From Geobacter sp. (GTDB taxonomy: Bacteria > Desulfobacterota > Desulfuromonadia > Geobacterales > DSM-12255), in NCBI GenBank assembly GCA_009684525.1, contig WKKR01000001.1, positions 992,001 through 1,056,000 of the forward strand: a DNA stretch of 64,000 bases, written 5' to 3'. Positions 42,082-49,536 of this stretch are shown here, in pieces; the first letter of the stretch is position 1; every line of letters begins with the position of its first letter. The notes under the pieces are model-generated. The model searched no databases, was not told where the DNA came from, and worked only from the letters and a program-made list of their open reading frames with translations. A program made the translations under genes and the position numbers.

Positions 42082-43695
42082 ATGATAAAAAGTGCCCATT
42101 TCCAGTATCTGACAAAAAAAGCGAAGGATTTTCTGGCACTTAAAACAGAGATGGTCAATCATCAGGCAGTGGTGAAAGACGTTGTATCCAGTGTCGAGCG
42201 TTCCTGGATCTACTATCTCATGCTGATGATGGCAGGCCTGATTGCGTTGCTCGGGCTCCTTACCAACAGCGTGGCAGTGGTGATCGGCGCCATGCTGATC
42301 TCTCCGCTGATGGCTCCGATCATCTCTTCGGGTCTGGCCCTTACCATCGGTGACCTCCCCCTGGCCCGGCGCGCCTTCCGCACAATTGCCATCAGCGTTG
42401 CCCTGACCATCGCGGTCAGCGCCATTGTTACGGTTATATCTCCACTGAAGGAGCCTACCGCAGAAATCCTGGCACGGGTCAGACCCAATATCTACGATCT
42501 CTTTGTGGCGGTCTTTTCCGGGATCTCTGGTGCTGTGGCGCTCTGTACCAAACGAAACTACCTGATCACCGCCACCGGCGTAGCCGTAGCCACCGCGGTC
42601 ATCCCCCCCCTGAGCGTTGCCGGGTACGGCCTCGGAACCGGACAGTTGATGCTGGCACTGGGAGGATTTCTGCTGTTTTTCACTAACTTCGTGGCAATCG
42701 TCATCACCTCCGACCTGGTCTTCTTCACCATGGGATTCCGCACCAGTCACGTAGATACCATTCAGTATTCCCAGCGCACCCGGTTACTGATCATTGCGGT
42801 GGTGCTCCTGCTGATCTCGATCCCTCTGGTCTACACCCTGGTGGTGGATCTGAAGCGATTGAATACGAAAAAACAGATCGAACGGGTGTTGAAGGCAGAA
42901 CTCGACAAGGAACATGAATCACGTATGACCGGCTATGACTATCAGACTCTTGATTCCGGCTCTGTGGTCGCGGCCTCGGTCAATACTGTGCATTTCATAG
43001 ATAAACAGACGGTAAAGAAGATCGAAGACGCGCTGCGGGCCAGGCTTGCCATTCCGGTTGAGCTGCAGCTGGAACAGGTGATAGTCGCCTCGGAAAGTCT
43101 GCCGGCAGCAACGGACATACGTGCGTTCAGGTCTGACAGCGCAACGGGAACACCACGCCTCGAAACGACCGCCGAAATATCCGGCAAGGTCGGGGGGATG
43201 GTGGCAAAGACAGAACATGAACTGGCAGTGGCATTAGCCCCATTCCCGGTTCTTGATACCAGGCTGGCCTTTGCCGGAAGAACGAAACCCCTTCTGGTTA
43301 CAACTACGCTTCAGCGCGACTTTCCGGTAAGTGACGATGAAAGATTAATACTTACACGCCAGTTGGAGAAAGCTCTGGGAGTACCCATTGAACTTTCCGT
43401 TGCCATGACCCCGCTGTTGCCGACGCTCCATTTCACCAAGGACAGCTCACTAACGCCAGAAAGTGTTAAAGCTCTCAGTATCATCAAGCAGTTACCGGAA
43501 GGGCCATCAAGGTATCGGTTCTCCCTGGAGCCCTACACGCGTAAGAATATTCGAAACATCGCAACATTGCGAAATTACCTCAACAAAGAGCTTGCCGTCC
43601 CCGAAAGCTCTCTGGCACTGAATCAGCCGACTTCACATGCAGCCGCTTCTGCAGGGTTGTCGCTCAGGATTGTACGGCATGCGGATGTCAAATAA
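42082..43695 (+). CDS. DUF389 multispanning membrane protein
   Basis: 537 residues. The N-terminal half carries six or so membrane helices with the DUF389 core: GAMLISPLMAPIISSGLAL, RPNIYDLFVAVFSGISGAVAL and a Gly-rich ITATGVAVATAVIPPLSVAG. The C-terminal half is soluble and charged (about residues 260-537). Function of the family is unknown. It follows treS by 25 bp with GAGGAG upstream and so is the last gene of the tre transcript. A role in solute or ion transport under osmotic stress is inferred from context only. Confidence 0.85.
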   Translation: MIKSAHFQYLTKKAKDFLALKTEMVNHQAVVKDVVSSVERSWIYYLMLMMAGLIALLGLLTNSVAVVIGAMLISPLMAPIISSGLALTIGDLPLARRAFRTIAISVALTIAVSAIVTVISPLKEPTAEILARVRPNIYDLFVAVFSGISGAVALCTKRNYLITATGVAVATAVIPPLSVAGYGLGTGQLMLALGGFLLFFTNFVAIVITSDLVFFTMGFRTSHVDTIQYSQRTRLLIIAVVLLLISIPLVYTLVVDLKRLNTKKQIERVLKAELDKEHESRMTGYDYQTLDSGSVVAASVNTVHFIDKQTVKKIEDALRARLAIPVELQLEQVIVASESLPAATDIRAFRSDSATGTPRLETTAEISGKVGGMVAKTEHELAVALAPFPVLDTRLAFAGRTKPLLVTTTLQRDFPVSDDERLILTRQLEKALGVPIELSVAMTPLLPTLHFTKDSSLTPESVKALSIIKQLPEGPSRYRFSLEPYTRKNIRNIATLRNYLNKELAVPESSLALNQPTSHAAASAGLSLRIVRHADVK

Positions 43696-43735
43696 ACAGC
43701 AGATAGATAGATGGACATACATTCAGCCCCTTGAT

Positions 43736-43754
43736 TCCGCTGTAATTCAGCGGA
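43736..43754 (+). terminator. Possible terminator hairpin after the DUF389 gene
   Basis: A 7-bp stem (tccgctg / cagcgga) with a 5-nt loop 40 bp past the stop codon. No T tract follows closely, so it may be a weak terminator. Confidence 0.35.
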
Positions 43755-43826
43755 GATGCTTTGTATTCCCCTCAATCGGAACAACCGTTTTTTCACATAG
43801 TACCACTGCCGGCATTACCTATCCGG

Positions 43827-43873
43827 CTGGACATTAGAAACAACCTCTGCAGCAGGTTGTTTCTAATGTCCAG
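43827..43873. repeat. Long perfect palindrome (20-bp arms) between tre operon and second MarR gene
   Basis: Two exactly complementary 20-nt arms (43827-43846 and 43854-43873) around a 7-nt loop containing ctgcag. Such a long perfect stem forms a very stable hairpin in RNA or a cruciform. It has no T tract on either strand. It could be a strong bidirectional barrier, a transcript-stabilising hairpin or a transposon-end relic. Confidence 0.65.
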
Positions 43874-43892
43874 ACAAGTACGAAATCAAGTC

Positions 43893-43921
43893 TTGACGAG
43901 ATGTACCTTCATCATTATGAT
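43893..43921 (+). promoter_or_regulatory. Promoter of the second MarR gene
   Basis: TTGACG, 17 bp, TATGAT. The architecture copies that of the first MarR promoter (same -35, same spacing). Confidence 0.72.
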
Positions 43922-43935
43922 TAGCAACACATATA

Positions 43936-43950
43936 ATTAGCAAGGCTAAT
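43936..43950 (+). promoter_or_regulatory. MarR operator (ATTAGC-AAG-GCTAAT)
   Basis: A 15-bp inverted repeat just downstream of the predicted start, followed by TAAT as at the first MarR operator. A further ATTAGC half site overlaps the -10 region (43920-43925). Confidence 0.65.
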
Positions 43951-43980
43951 TAATTTATCATTGTAATTCCTGGAGATACC

Positions 43981-44445
43981 ATGGGCACCGAACGAGAATC
44001 TATTCCCCATATAATCGATAATTTAAGGCGCGTTTTTCAGGCGATTACCGAGTATTCGAAAACAGCAGAACGTTCAACCGGCTTGACCGGACCGCAACTC
44101 TGGGCTTTGAAAATCCTGGCCACTGCCTCTCCCATGAAGGTTTCCGATCTTGCTCGCCAGATGTACCTGCGTCCTTCAACAGTTGTTGGAATCCTTGATC
44201 GGCTTGAAGGAAAACAACTGGTCACACGGACCCGTTCGATGACGGATCGCAGGGCTGTGGACCTGTATCTTACCGAGAAAGGGCACGAGTTGGCGACAGA
44301 AGCACCCGAAGTTGCCCAAATCATGCTGGTGAAAGGGCTAACCGCGTTAACCGAAGAAGAGTTCTGTACTGTTGAAGAAGGAATGAAGCAGATGGTGAAA
44401 ATGCTCGGAGCTGAGGATATTATCCCGCAACCGCTTCACAGTTGA
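43981..44445 (+). CDS. MarR-family transcriptional regulator (second paralogue)
   Basis: 154 residues. It shares most of its sequence with the first MarR protein: ITEYSKTAERSTGLTGPQLW, SDLARQMYLRPSTVVGILDRLEGK and the wing TDRRAVDLYL. The recognition helix is very similar, so the two proteins probably bind the same ATTAGC-N3-GCTAAT sites seen upstream of both genes. Ribosome site GGAGA. It is followed by otsA, otsB and nhaA on the same strand, so it may control trehalose-6-phosphate synthesis. Confidence 0.9.
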   Translation: MGTERESIPHIIDNLRRVFQAITEYSKTAERSTGLTGPQLWALKILATASPMKVSDLARQMYLRPSTVVGILDRLEGKQLVTRTRSMTDRRAVDLYLTEKGHELATEAPEVAQIMLVKGLTALTEEEFCTVEEGMKQMVKMLGAEDIIPQPLHS

Positions 44446-44516
44446 TTCAAGGCACTCGCGGGCGTGCCACGACCGGCAGGTGCAGAAATGACGCATTTAA
44501 AGAGGTGTACCGAACC

Positions 44517-46745
44517 ATGAAACCTTTCCGCTCACTTCGACTTTCTCTGCGATTCATCGTGCCACTTGTCATTGCGTTGACCCTGTTGGCCTATGCCGTC
44601 GTTCCCCTGGTTGACCAGCTCACCCTGCGCTGGTTCATCCGTGATATGGATATCCGGTCCCAACTTATCGGCAACACCCTGCACGACCCGCTGGTCGAAC
44701 AGCTCCGCATGGGAAACAGGAAACGAATCAATGACCTGCTGCTGCGGGCAACACAGGACGAACGACTGCTGGCTCTCGGCTATTGCGATGGCACCGGAAC
44801 GATCCTCTATCACACTCCCTCCTTTCCTAAATCGCTCGGCTGTACCACGGAGACGGCAGTCAATGCACTGCACAAGCTCCCCCAAGGGGCCGTTCACGTG
44901 GCTACCTACCCCCTTGCGCCGGAGGGGGGACAAAACGGTACCTTAATCCTCGTCCACGACATGAGCTTTGTCGAGCGCCGTAGCGCCGATACCCGCAAAT
45001 ATGTTATCCTTTTCTTTGCCTTTCTCAGCATCGTGGTCTCCTTTATTACCGTATTCGTCGCCCATCTGAGCTGGCGTGGCTGGATGGAGGGCGTGCAGGC
45101 GATGTTGCGCGGCGAAGGGATTCTGAAGCCATTTTCACAGCCAGCTGTTGCATCGGAATTGCAGCCCCTGGTTGGCGATTTGAAGGCACTCCTCAGGTCG
45201 CTCGACACCGAACGGCGCTTCGCCGACGACGTCACCATCACCTGGAGCCCCGACTCTCTCCGCACCCTGCTTCACAAGCAGCTAGCCGGGGAACGGATCA
45301 TCGTCGTTTCCAATCGGGAACCGTACATCCATAGCAGAAAAGAGGAGCGGGTCGAGGTTCATCGCCCGGCGAGCGGCCTGGTGACAGCTGTCGAACCGGT
45401 TATGCGGGCCTGCTCCGGCACCTGGATCTCTCACGGCAGCGGCAGCGCCGATCGGGAAACCGTGGACAGGCATGACCGAATCCAGGTCCCTCCGGAGCAT
45501 CCCGAATACACGTTGCGACGTATCTGGCTCACCAAGGAAGAAGAGAACGGCTATTACTACGGTTTTGCCAACGAAGGTCTGTGGCCCCTTTGCCATATCG
45601 CCCATGTCCGTCCCATCTTTCGCTCCAGCGACTGGCAGCAGTACGTTGCCATCAACCAGCGATTTGCCGACGCGGTCGTCAAGGAAGCGGACAACGACGA
45701 CCCGGTCGTCCTGGTCCAGGATTACCACTTCGCCCTGTTGCCGGAGATGATCCGCAAAGCCCTTCCCAAGGCAACCATCATCACGTTCTGGCATATCCCC
45801 TGGCCGAACCCCGAATCGTTCGGCATCTGCCCCTGGCGGGAACAGCTGTTGCGAGGCATGCTCGGCAGCACGATCCTCGGGTTCCATACCCCGTTCCACT
45901 GCAAGAATTTTCTTGAGACCGTGGACCGCTACCTGGAGACCCGCATCGAGCACGAATCCTCCACCATATCCCGACGCGGCAAGCTGACGATGGTGGAAAG
46001 CTACCCGATCTCGATCCAGTGGCCCCCTCCCTGGCAGGATTCGCAACCATCTGTTGAACAATGTCGTGCAGAAGTCCGCCATGCACTGGGACTGCCACTG
46101 GATCACAAGATCGGGATCGGTGTGGACCGTCAGGATTACACCAAAGGGATCCTCGAGCGGTTCAGGGCCGTTGAAAAGCTGCTGGAGATGCACGAGGAAA
46201 TGATCGGGAGATTTACCTTTATCCAGATTGCCGCACCGACCCGTTCTGCGCTTGATGATTACCAGGCATTCGAGTCACAGGTCCGGAATCTCGCGACTCG
46301 CATCAACCAGCGCTTCTCGAAAGAGAACTGGCAGCCGATCTGCCTCAAGGTAGAACACCACTCCCCTGAAGTAGTGAACCATTACTACCGGGCTGCTGAT
46401 GTCTGCATGGTGACAAGCCTGCACGACGGGATGAATCTGGTGGCCAAGGAATACGTTGCCTCTCGCGACGACGAGCAGGGGGTGCTCGTCCTGAGCCAGT
46501 TCACCGGTGCGGCCCATGAGCTGCACGAGGCGCTCATTGTCAATCCATACCATATCGAGCAGACCGCTGAAGCCCTGGACCGCGCACTCAGCATGCCCGA
46601 CTTCGAGCAGCGGGAGCGCATGCGCAGCATGCGTGCGATGGTACGTGACTTCAATGTCTATCGGTGGGCCGGACGAATGCTCCTGGATGCAGCCCGCGTC
46701 CGCCAACGGGAGAAATTGGCCTCCAGAATCGGAAAAGACACGTGA
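44517..46745 (+). CDS. otsA: Membrane-anchored trehalose-6-phosphate synthase with N-terminal sensor-like region
   Basis: 742 residues from the ATG at 44517, which has AGAGGTG upstream; an upstream start would add 25 unlikely residues. Residues 13-31 and about 163-184 are membrane helices flanking an extracytoplasmic domain of about 130 residues. A HAMP-like linker (about 185-240) follows. The GT20 catalytic domain runs from about 260: [35 protein letters not shown]-type [12 protein letters not shown], and [15 protein letters not shown]. It makes trehalose-6-phosphate from UDP-glucose and glucose-6-phosphate. The usual OtsA is soluble and about 450-500 residues, so the receptor-like front is notable. 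Its GTGA overlap with otsB shows coupling. Confidence 0.92.
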   Translation: MKPFRSLRLSLRFIVPLVIALTLLAYAVVPLVDQLTLRWFIRDMDIRSQLIGNTLHDPLVEQLRMGNRKRINDLLLRATQDERLLALGYCDGTGTILYHTPSFPKSLGCTTETAVNALHKLPQGAVHVATYPLAPEGGQNGTLILVHDMSFVERRSADTRKYVILFFAFLSIVVSFITVFVAHLSWRGWMEGVQAMLRGEGILKPFSQPAVASELQPLVGDLKALLRSLDTERRFADDVTITWSPDSLRTLLHKQLAGERIIVVSNREPYIHSRKEERVEVHRPASGLVTAVEPVMRACSGTWISHGSGSADRETVDRHDRIQVPPEHPEYTLRRIWLTKEEENGYYYGFANEGLWPLCHIAHVRPIFRSSDWQQYVAINQRFADAVVKEADNDDPVVLVQDYHFALLPEMIRKALPKATIITFWHIPWPNPESFGICPWREQLLRGMLGSTILGFHTPFHCKNFLETVDRYLETRIEHESSTISRRGKLTMVESYPISIQWPPPWQDSQPSVEQCRAEVRHALGLPLDHKIGIGVDRQDYTKGILERFRAVEKLLEMHEEMIGRFTFIQIAAPTRSALDDYQAFESQVRNLATRINQRFSKENWQPICLKVEHHSPEVVNHYYRAADVCMVTSLHDGMNLVAKEYVASRDDEQGVLVLSQFTGAAHELHEALIVNPYHIEQTAEALDRALSMPDFEQRERMRSMRAMVRDFNVYRWAGRMLLDAARVRQREKLASRIGKDT

Positions 46746-47521
46746 CCGCGGTCTATCTCTTCAACGAAAAAGCGCTGAAGGTTTTTGGCAGTTATATTGG
46801 GCCGGACACCCTTTTTGCCTTCGATCTTGACGGCACCCTTGCCCCGATCGTTGCTGAATACTCTGCAGCCATGGTTGCCGAACCGGTCCGCTGTGCCATG
46901 AAACGGCTCGTCAAGCTGGCAAAGGTCTCGGTGATCACAGGCAGATCAAGAAAAGATGCCCTGGCTATCCTCGGATTCGAACCACATCTGCTCATTGGCA
47001 ACCATGGCGCCGAATGGCCGATCGGCACGGAATCACGGGACCAACGATTCGTGCAGACCTGCACTGGCTGGAGAGAGCAGCTTCTGGAAGGACTCAAGGA
47101 GATCCGGGGAGTAGAGATCGAATTCAAGGGAGAATCGCTTACCGTCCATTATCGCAAGGCAACTGACCCGGAAAGGACCCTGGCGCATGTCAATGCCGCG
47201 ATTGCGCAGCTCACACCCGAGCCGAAAAGAATCGGCGGGAAATTCGTCGTCAACCTGCTCCCCATGGAGGCACAGACCAAAGGAGAGGCGCTAGTGGCCT
47301 CGATGGAGAGACTCGGATTAACGCGATCCATCTTTTTCGGAGACGATCTGACCGACGAGGAGGTCTTTCAACTGAAAGATACCGATCTGTTCGGCATTCA
47401 TATCGGCAAGGACGACCGAACCGCTGCCCCCTATTACCTGAACAGCCAGTCTGAACTGCTCGGGCTCCTCAATTCGATAGTCGGAATCCTGGAATCACAA
47501 TACAATAACAGGGGAGAGTGA
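46742..47521 (+). CDS. otsB: Trehalose-6-phosphate phosphatase (OtsB)
   Basis: 259 residues from a GTG at 46742 that overlaps the otsA stop (GTGA); the longer frame upstream lies inside otsA and is not used. HAD-superfamily motifs: DLDGTLAPI (motif I, nucleophile Asp), VITGRSRKD (motif II), and IFFGDDLTDEEVF (motif IV). It dephosphorylates trehalose-6-phosphate to trehalose. Both enzymes of the OtsAB route are therefore translationally coupled. Confidence 0.94.
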   Translation: MTAVYLFNEKALKVFGSYIGPDTLFAFDLDGTLAPIVAEYSAAMVAEPVRCAMKRLVKLAKVSVITGRSRKDALAILGFEPHLLIGNHGAEWPIGTESRDQRFVQTCTGWREQLLEGLKEIRGVEIEFKGESLTVHYRKATDPERTLAHVNAAIAQLTPEPKRIGGKFVVNLLPMEAQTKGEALVASMERLGLTRSIFFGDDLTDEEVFQLKDTDLFGIHIGKDDRTAAPYYLNSQSELLGLLNSIVGILESQYNNRGE

Positions 47522-47552
47522 CCTGCCGCTCCGCTGAGAAGGATACATCACA

Positions 47553-48701
47553 ATGCATAAACGCATTAACATGTTACGAGAATTTTCCGTTCCGCTTATC
47601 AGCGGGATCATAGTTGCACTCGTCTGGTCGAACCTTTCTCCGGAGAGCTACTTCCACTTCAACCATGGTCCACTTATTGGACAATTGAGCTTTCACTTCC
47701 TGACAAACGACATCTTCATGGTGCTGTTTTTCGGCATTGCCGCTGCCGAAATCACCCAGAGCTGCCTGCCGGGCGGCGACCTCCACCCGCTGCACAAAGC
47801 CGTCAATCCGTTGCTGGCCACCATCGGAGGCGTGGTAGGCCCCGTATTGGTTTACATCGTTATCAATGAAGTTGTCGGCGATCCTTCATTGCGCAGGGGA
47901 TGGGGAATCCCGACCGCCACGGACATCGCCCTGGCCTGGCTGGTGGCGCGAATCGTCTTCGGCAGCCGCCATCCGGCCATCTCATTCCTGCTCCTGCTGG
48001 CCATAGCCGATGATGCCATTGGTCTGGCCATCATAGCGCTGTTCTATCCCGATCCGGGTCAACCGACCCAGCCAATCTGGCTCATGTTGACGGTCGCCGG
48101 CATGGCCACCGCCTATCTGCTGCGACGTTTCAAGATACAAAATTACTGGCCATATCTCCTGGCCGGGGGCACCCTCAGCTGGGTGGGGCTGTTCAATGCC
48201 CATCTGCACCCTGCACTCTCATTTGTGTTTATAATACCGTTTTTCCCCCACCCGGAGAGAGAGACACGGCATATCTTCGAAGGGGACATCCATGAGCATT
48301 CCGTTATGCACCGCTTCGAACAAGACTGGAAAATTGTGGTCGATTTCGGTCTGTTCATGTTCGGACTTGCCAACGCGGGTGTGCAGTTCACCTCCATCGG
48401 CGATGCCACCTGGCTGGTGCTGGGTGCCTTAGTAATCGGCAAAACAGGAGGGATCTTTATCATGGGATGGCTTGGGCACCGCTTGGGCTATTCGTTGCCC
48501 AACAAGGTTAACAACAAAGAGCTGGCCCTTGTCGGGCTGATAGCGGGAATCGGACTGACTGTGGCCCTCTTTGTTGCCGGAGAGGCATTTCCTGAGCCAG
48601 TTACGCAGGGTGCCGCGAAAATGGGAGCGTTATTAAGTGCCGGTTGCTCCCTCATCGCCATAATTGCGGGGAAACTCCTGAAAGTCAGGCGCATTCAATA
48701 A
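47553..48701 (+). CDS. nhaA: Na+/H+ antiporter NhaA
   Basis: 382 residues with about 11-12 membrane helices. The conserved ATDIALAWLVARIVFG and the Asp-Asp pair in LLLAIADDAIGLAIIALFY, which bind Na+ and H+ in NhaA, are present. It also has VQFTSIGDATWLVLGALVIGKTGGI with the Lys of the transport site. It removes Na+ at alkaline pH and is activated by salt. It follows otsB by 31 bp, so it probably belongs to the same transcript. It does not have the C-terminal thioredoxin domain seen in some anaerobes. Confidence 0.93.
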   Translation: MHKRINMLREFSVPLISGIIVALVWSNLSPESYFHFNHGPLIGQLSFHFLTNDIFMVLFFGIAAAEITQSCLPGGDLHPLHKAVNPLLATIGGVVGPVLVYIVINEVVGDPSLRRGWGIPTATDIALAWLVARIVFGSRHPAISFLLLLAIADDAIGLAIIALFYPDPGQPTQPIWLMLTVAGMATAYLLRRFKIQNYWPYLLAGGTLSWVGLFNAHLHPALSFVFIIPFFPHPERETRHIFEGDIHEHSVMHRFEQDWKIVVDFGLFMFGLANAGVQFTSIGDATWLVLGALVIGKTGGIFIMGWLGHRLGYSLPNKVNNKELALVGLIAGIGLTVALFVAGEAFPEPVTQGAAKMGALLSAGCSLIAIIAGKLLKVRRIQ

Positions 48702-48792
48702 CGGTATCTCCCAGCAAACCAAACGTAACTGTGCAAAATACTGTACCGTTAGAGCAGAACATTTTCGGGAGGAAGGTCAATTAATACTAAAA

Positions 48793-48840
48793 TGTCTCCA
48801 CCTCCCTTCAAAAACGAGATATTAAATGGAGGCAGAGACA
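48793..48840. terminator. Hairpin between convergent nhaA and universal stress genes
   Basis: Arms of 13 nt (tgtctccacctcc / ggaggcagagaca), two mismatches, around a 22-nt loop. It lies between two convergent genes and is a plausible bidirectional terminator. Confidence 0.45.
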
Positions 48841-48874
48841 TATTACAAACAAACCACATGCTCTCGACTGACAA

Positions 48875-49336
48875 TTACCAATGAATCGGCTTTGGTTCTT
48901 TCTTAACTAGCAAGACGGAACATGGCATCTTCCGGATGATTTCCTCATTGCTGCGACCAAAAAGGAAGTGTTCAAGTCGCCATTCTTCGTGGGAAAGCAT
49001 AATGAGAAGATCTATGTTCAGTTCTTTCACTGCTTTCAATATCTCCTCCGTAGGATTACCTTTCCTGATCAACTCTTTTACCGCAAGTCCCTCACTTCGT
49101 TCGTTTTTGAGTATCCGATCCAAGTCTTCTTTAGCTTTCCGCATCAATTCCTGATACTCTTTCTCCAGCGAAACGATTGGCAGGTTCCAACCCTCGAGAC
49201 CGAACGGATTGTGAATTACGTGGATTATTGAAAGCTCTGCATTGAACTTGCGGGCGAGTGAAACCCCACAATGAACCGCTTCTTGGCAGTAAGTAGTCAT
49301 TCTGCTTACAACTAATATACTCTTGAGATCTTCCAT
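48875..49336 (-). CDS. Universal stress protein (UspA family)
   Basis: 153 residues from the ATG at 49336, which has GGAGGTG 8 nt upstream. Visible pattern: ILVVSRMTTYCQEAVHCGVSLARKFNAELSIIHVIHNPF at the start, KELNIDLLIMLSHEEW in the middle and the C-terminal SNEEIIRKMPCSVLLVKK. The ATP-binding G-x2-G-x9-G-S/T motif is degenerate (LFGRSNEEI), so ATP binding is uncertain. It is adjacent to the P-type ATPase gene on the opposite strand. It shows a lower GC content than the genes before it. Confidence 0.82.
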   Translation of the reverse strand: MEDLKSILVVSRMTTYCQEAVHCGVSLARKFNAELSIIHVIHNPFGLEGWNLPIVSLEKEYQELMRKAKEDLDRILKNERSEGLAVKELIRKGNPTEEILKAVKELNIDLLIMLSHEEWRLEHFLFGRSNEEIIRKMPCSVLLVKKEPKPIHW

Positions 49337-49395
49337 GATTTGCACCTCCAAGTATGTTACGAATTTGTCCGTCGTTCCACATATTTCCTAATACT

Positions 49396-49401
49396 ATTAT
49401 A
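49396..49401 (-). promoter_or_regulatory. Likely -10 element of the universal stress protein gene
   Basis: A perfect TATAAT on the minus strand, 60 bp before the start codon. The -35 (TTGTTC at 19-bp spacing) is weak. Confidence 0.4.
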
Positions 49402-49536
49402 TCACCAATTCTGTTTTGATGAACAAGTGAGCCAAGGCGCTTGCGTCCAAGGCCGTAAGGGTTATTCTTGGAGCGGATTGACATGTTGCCGAAGTTGAAC
49501 CCAGATGGTTCCTGAATCGGAGTGAGGAGGCCTGAT

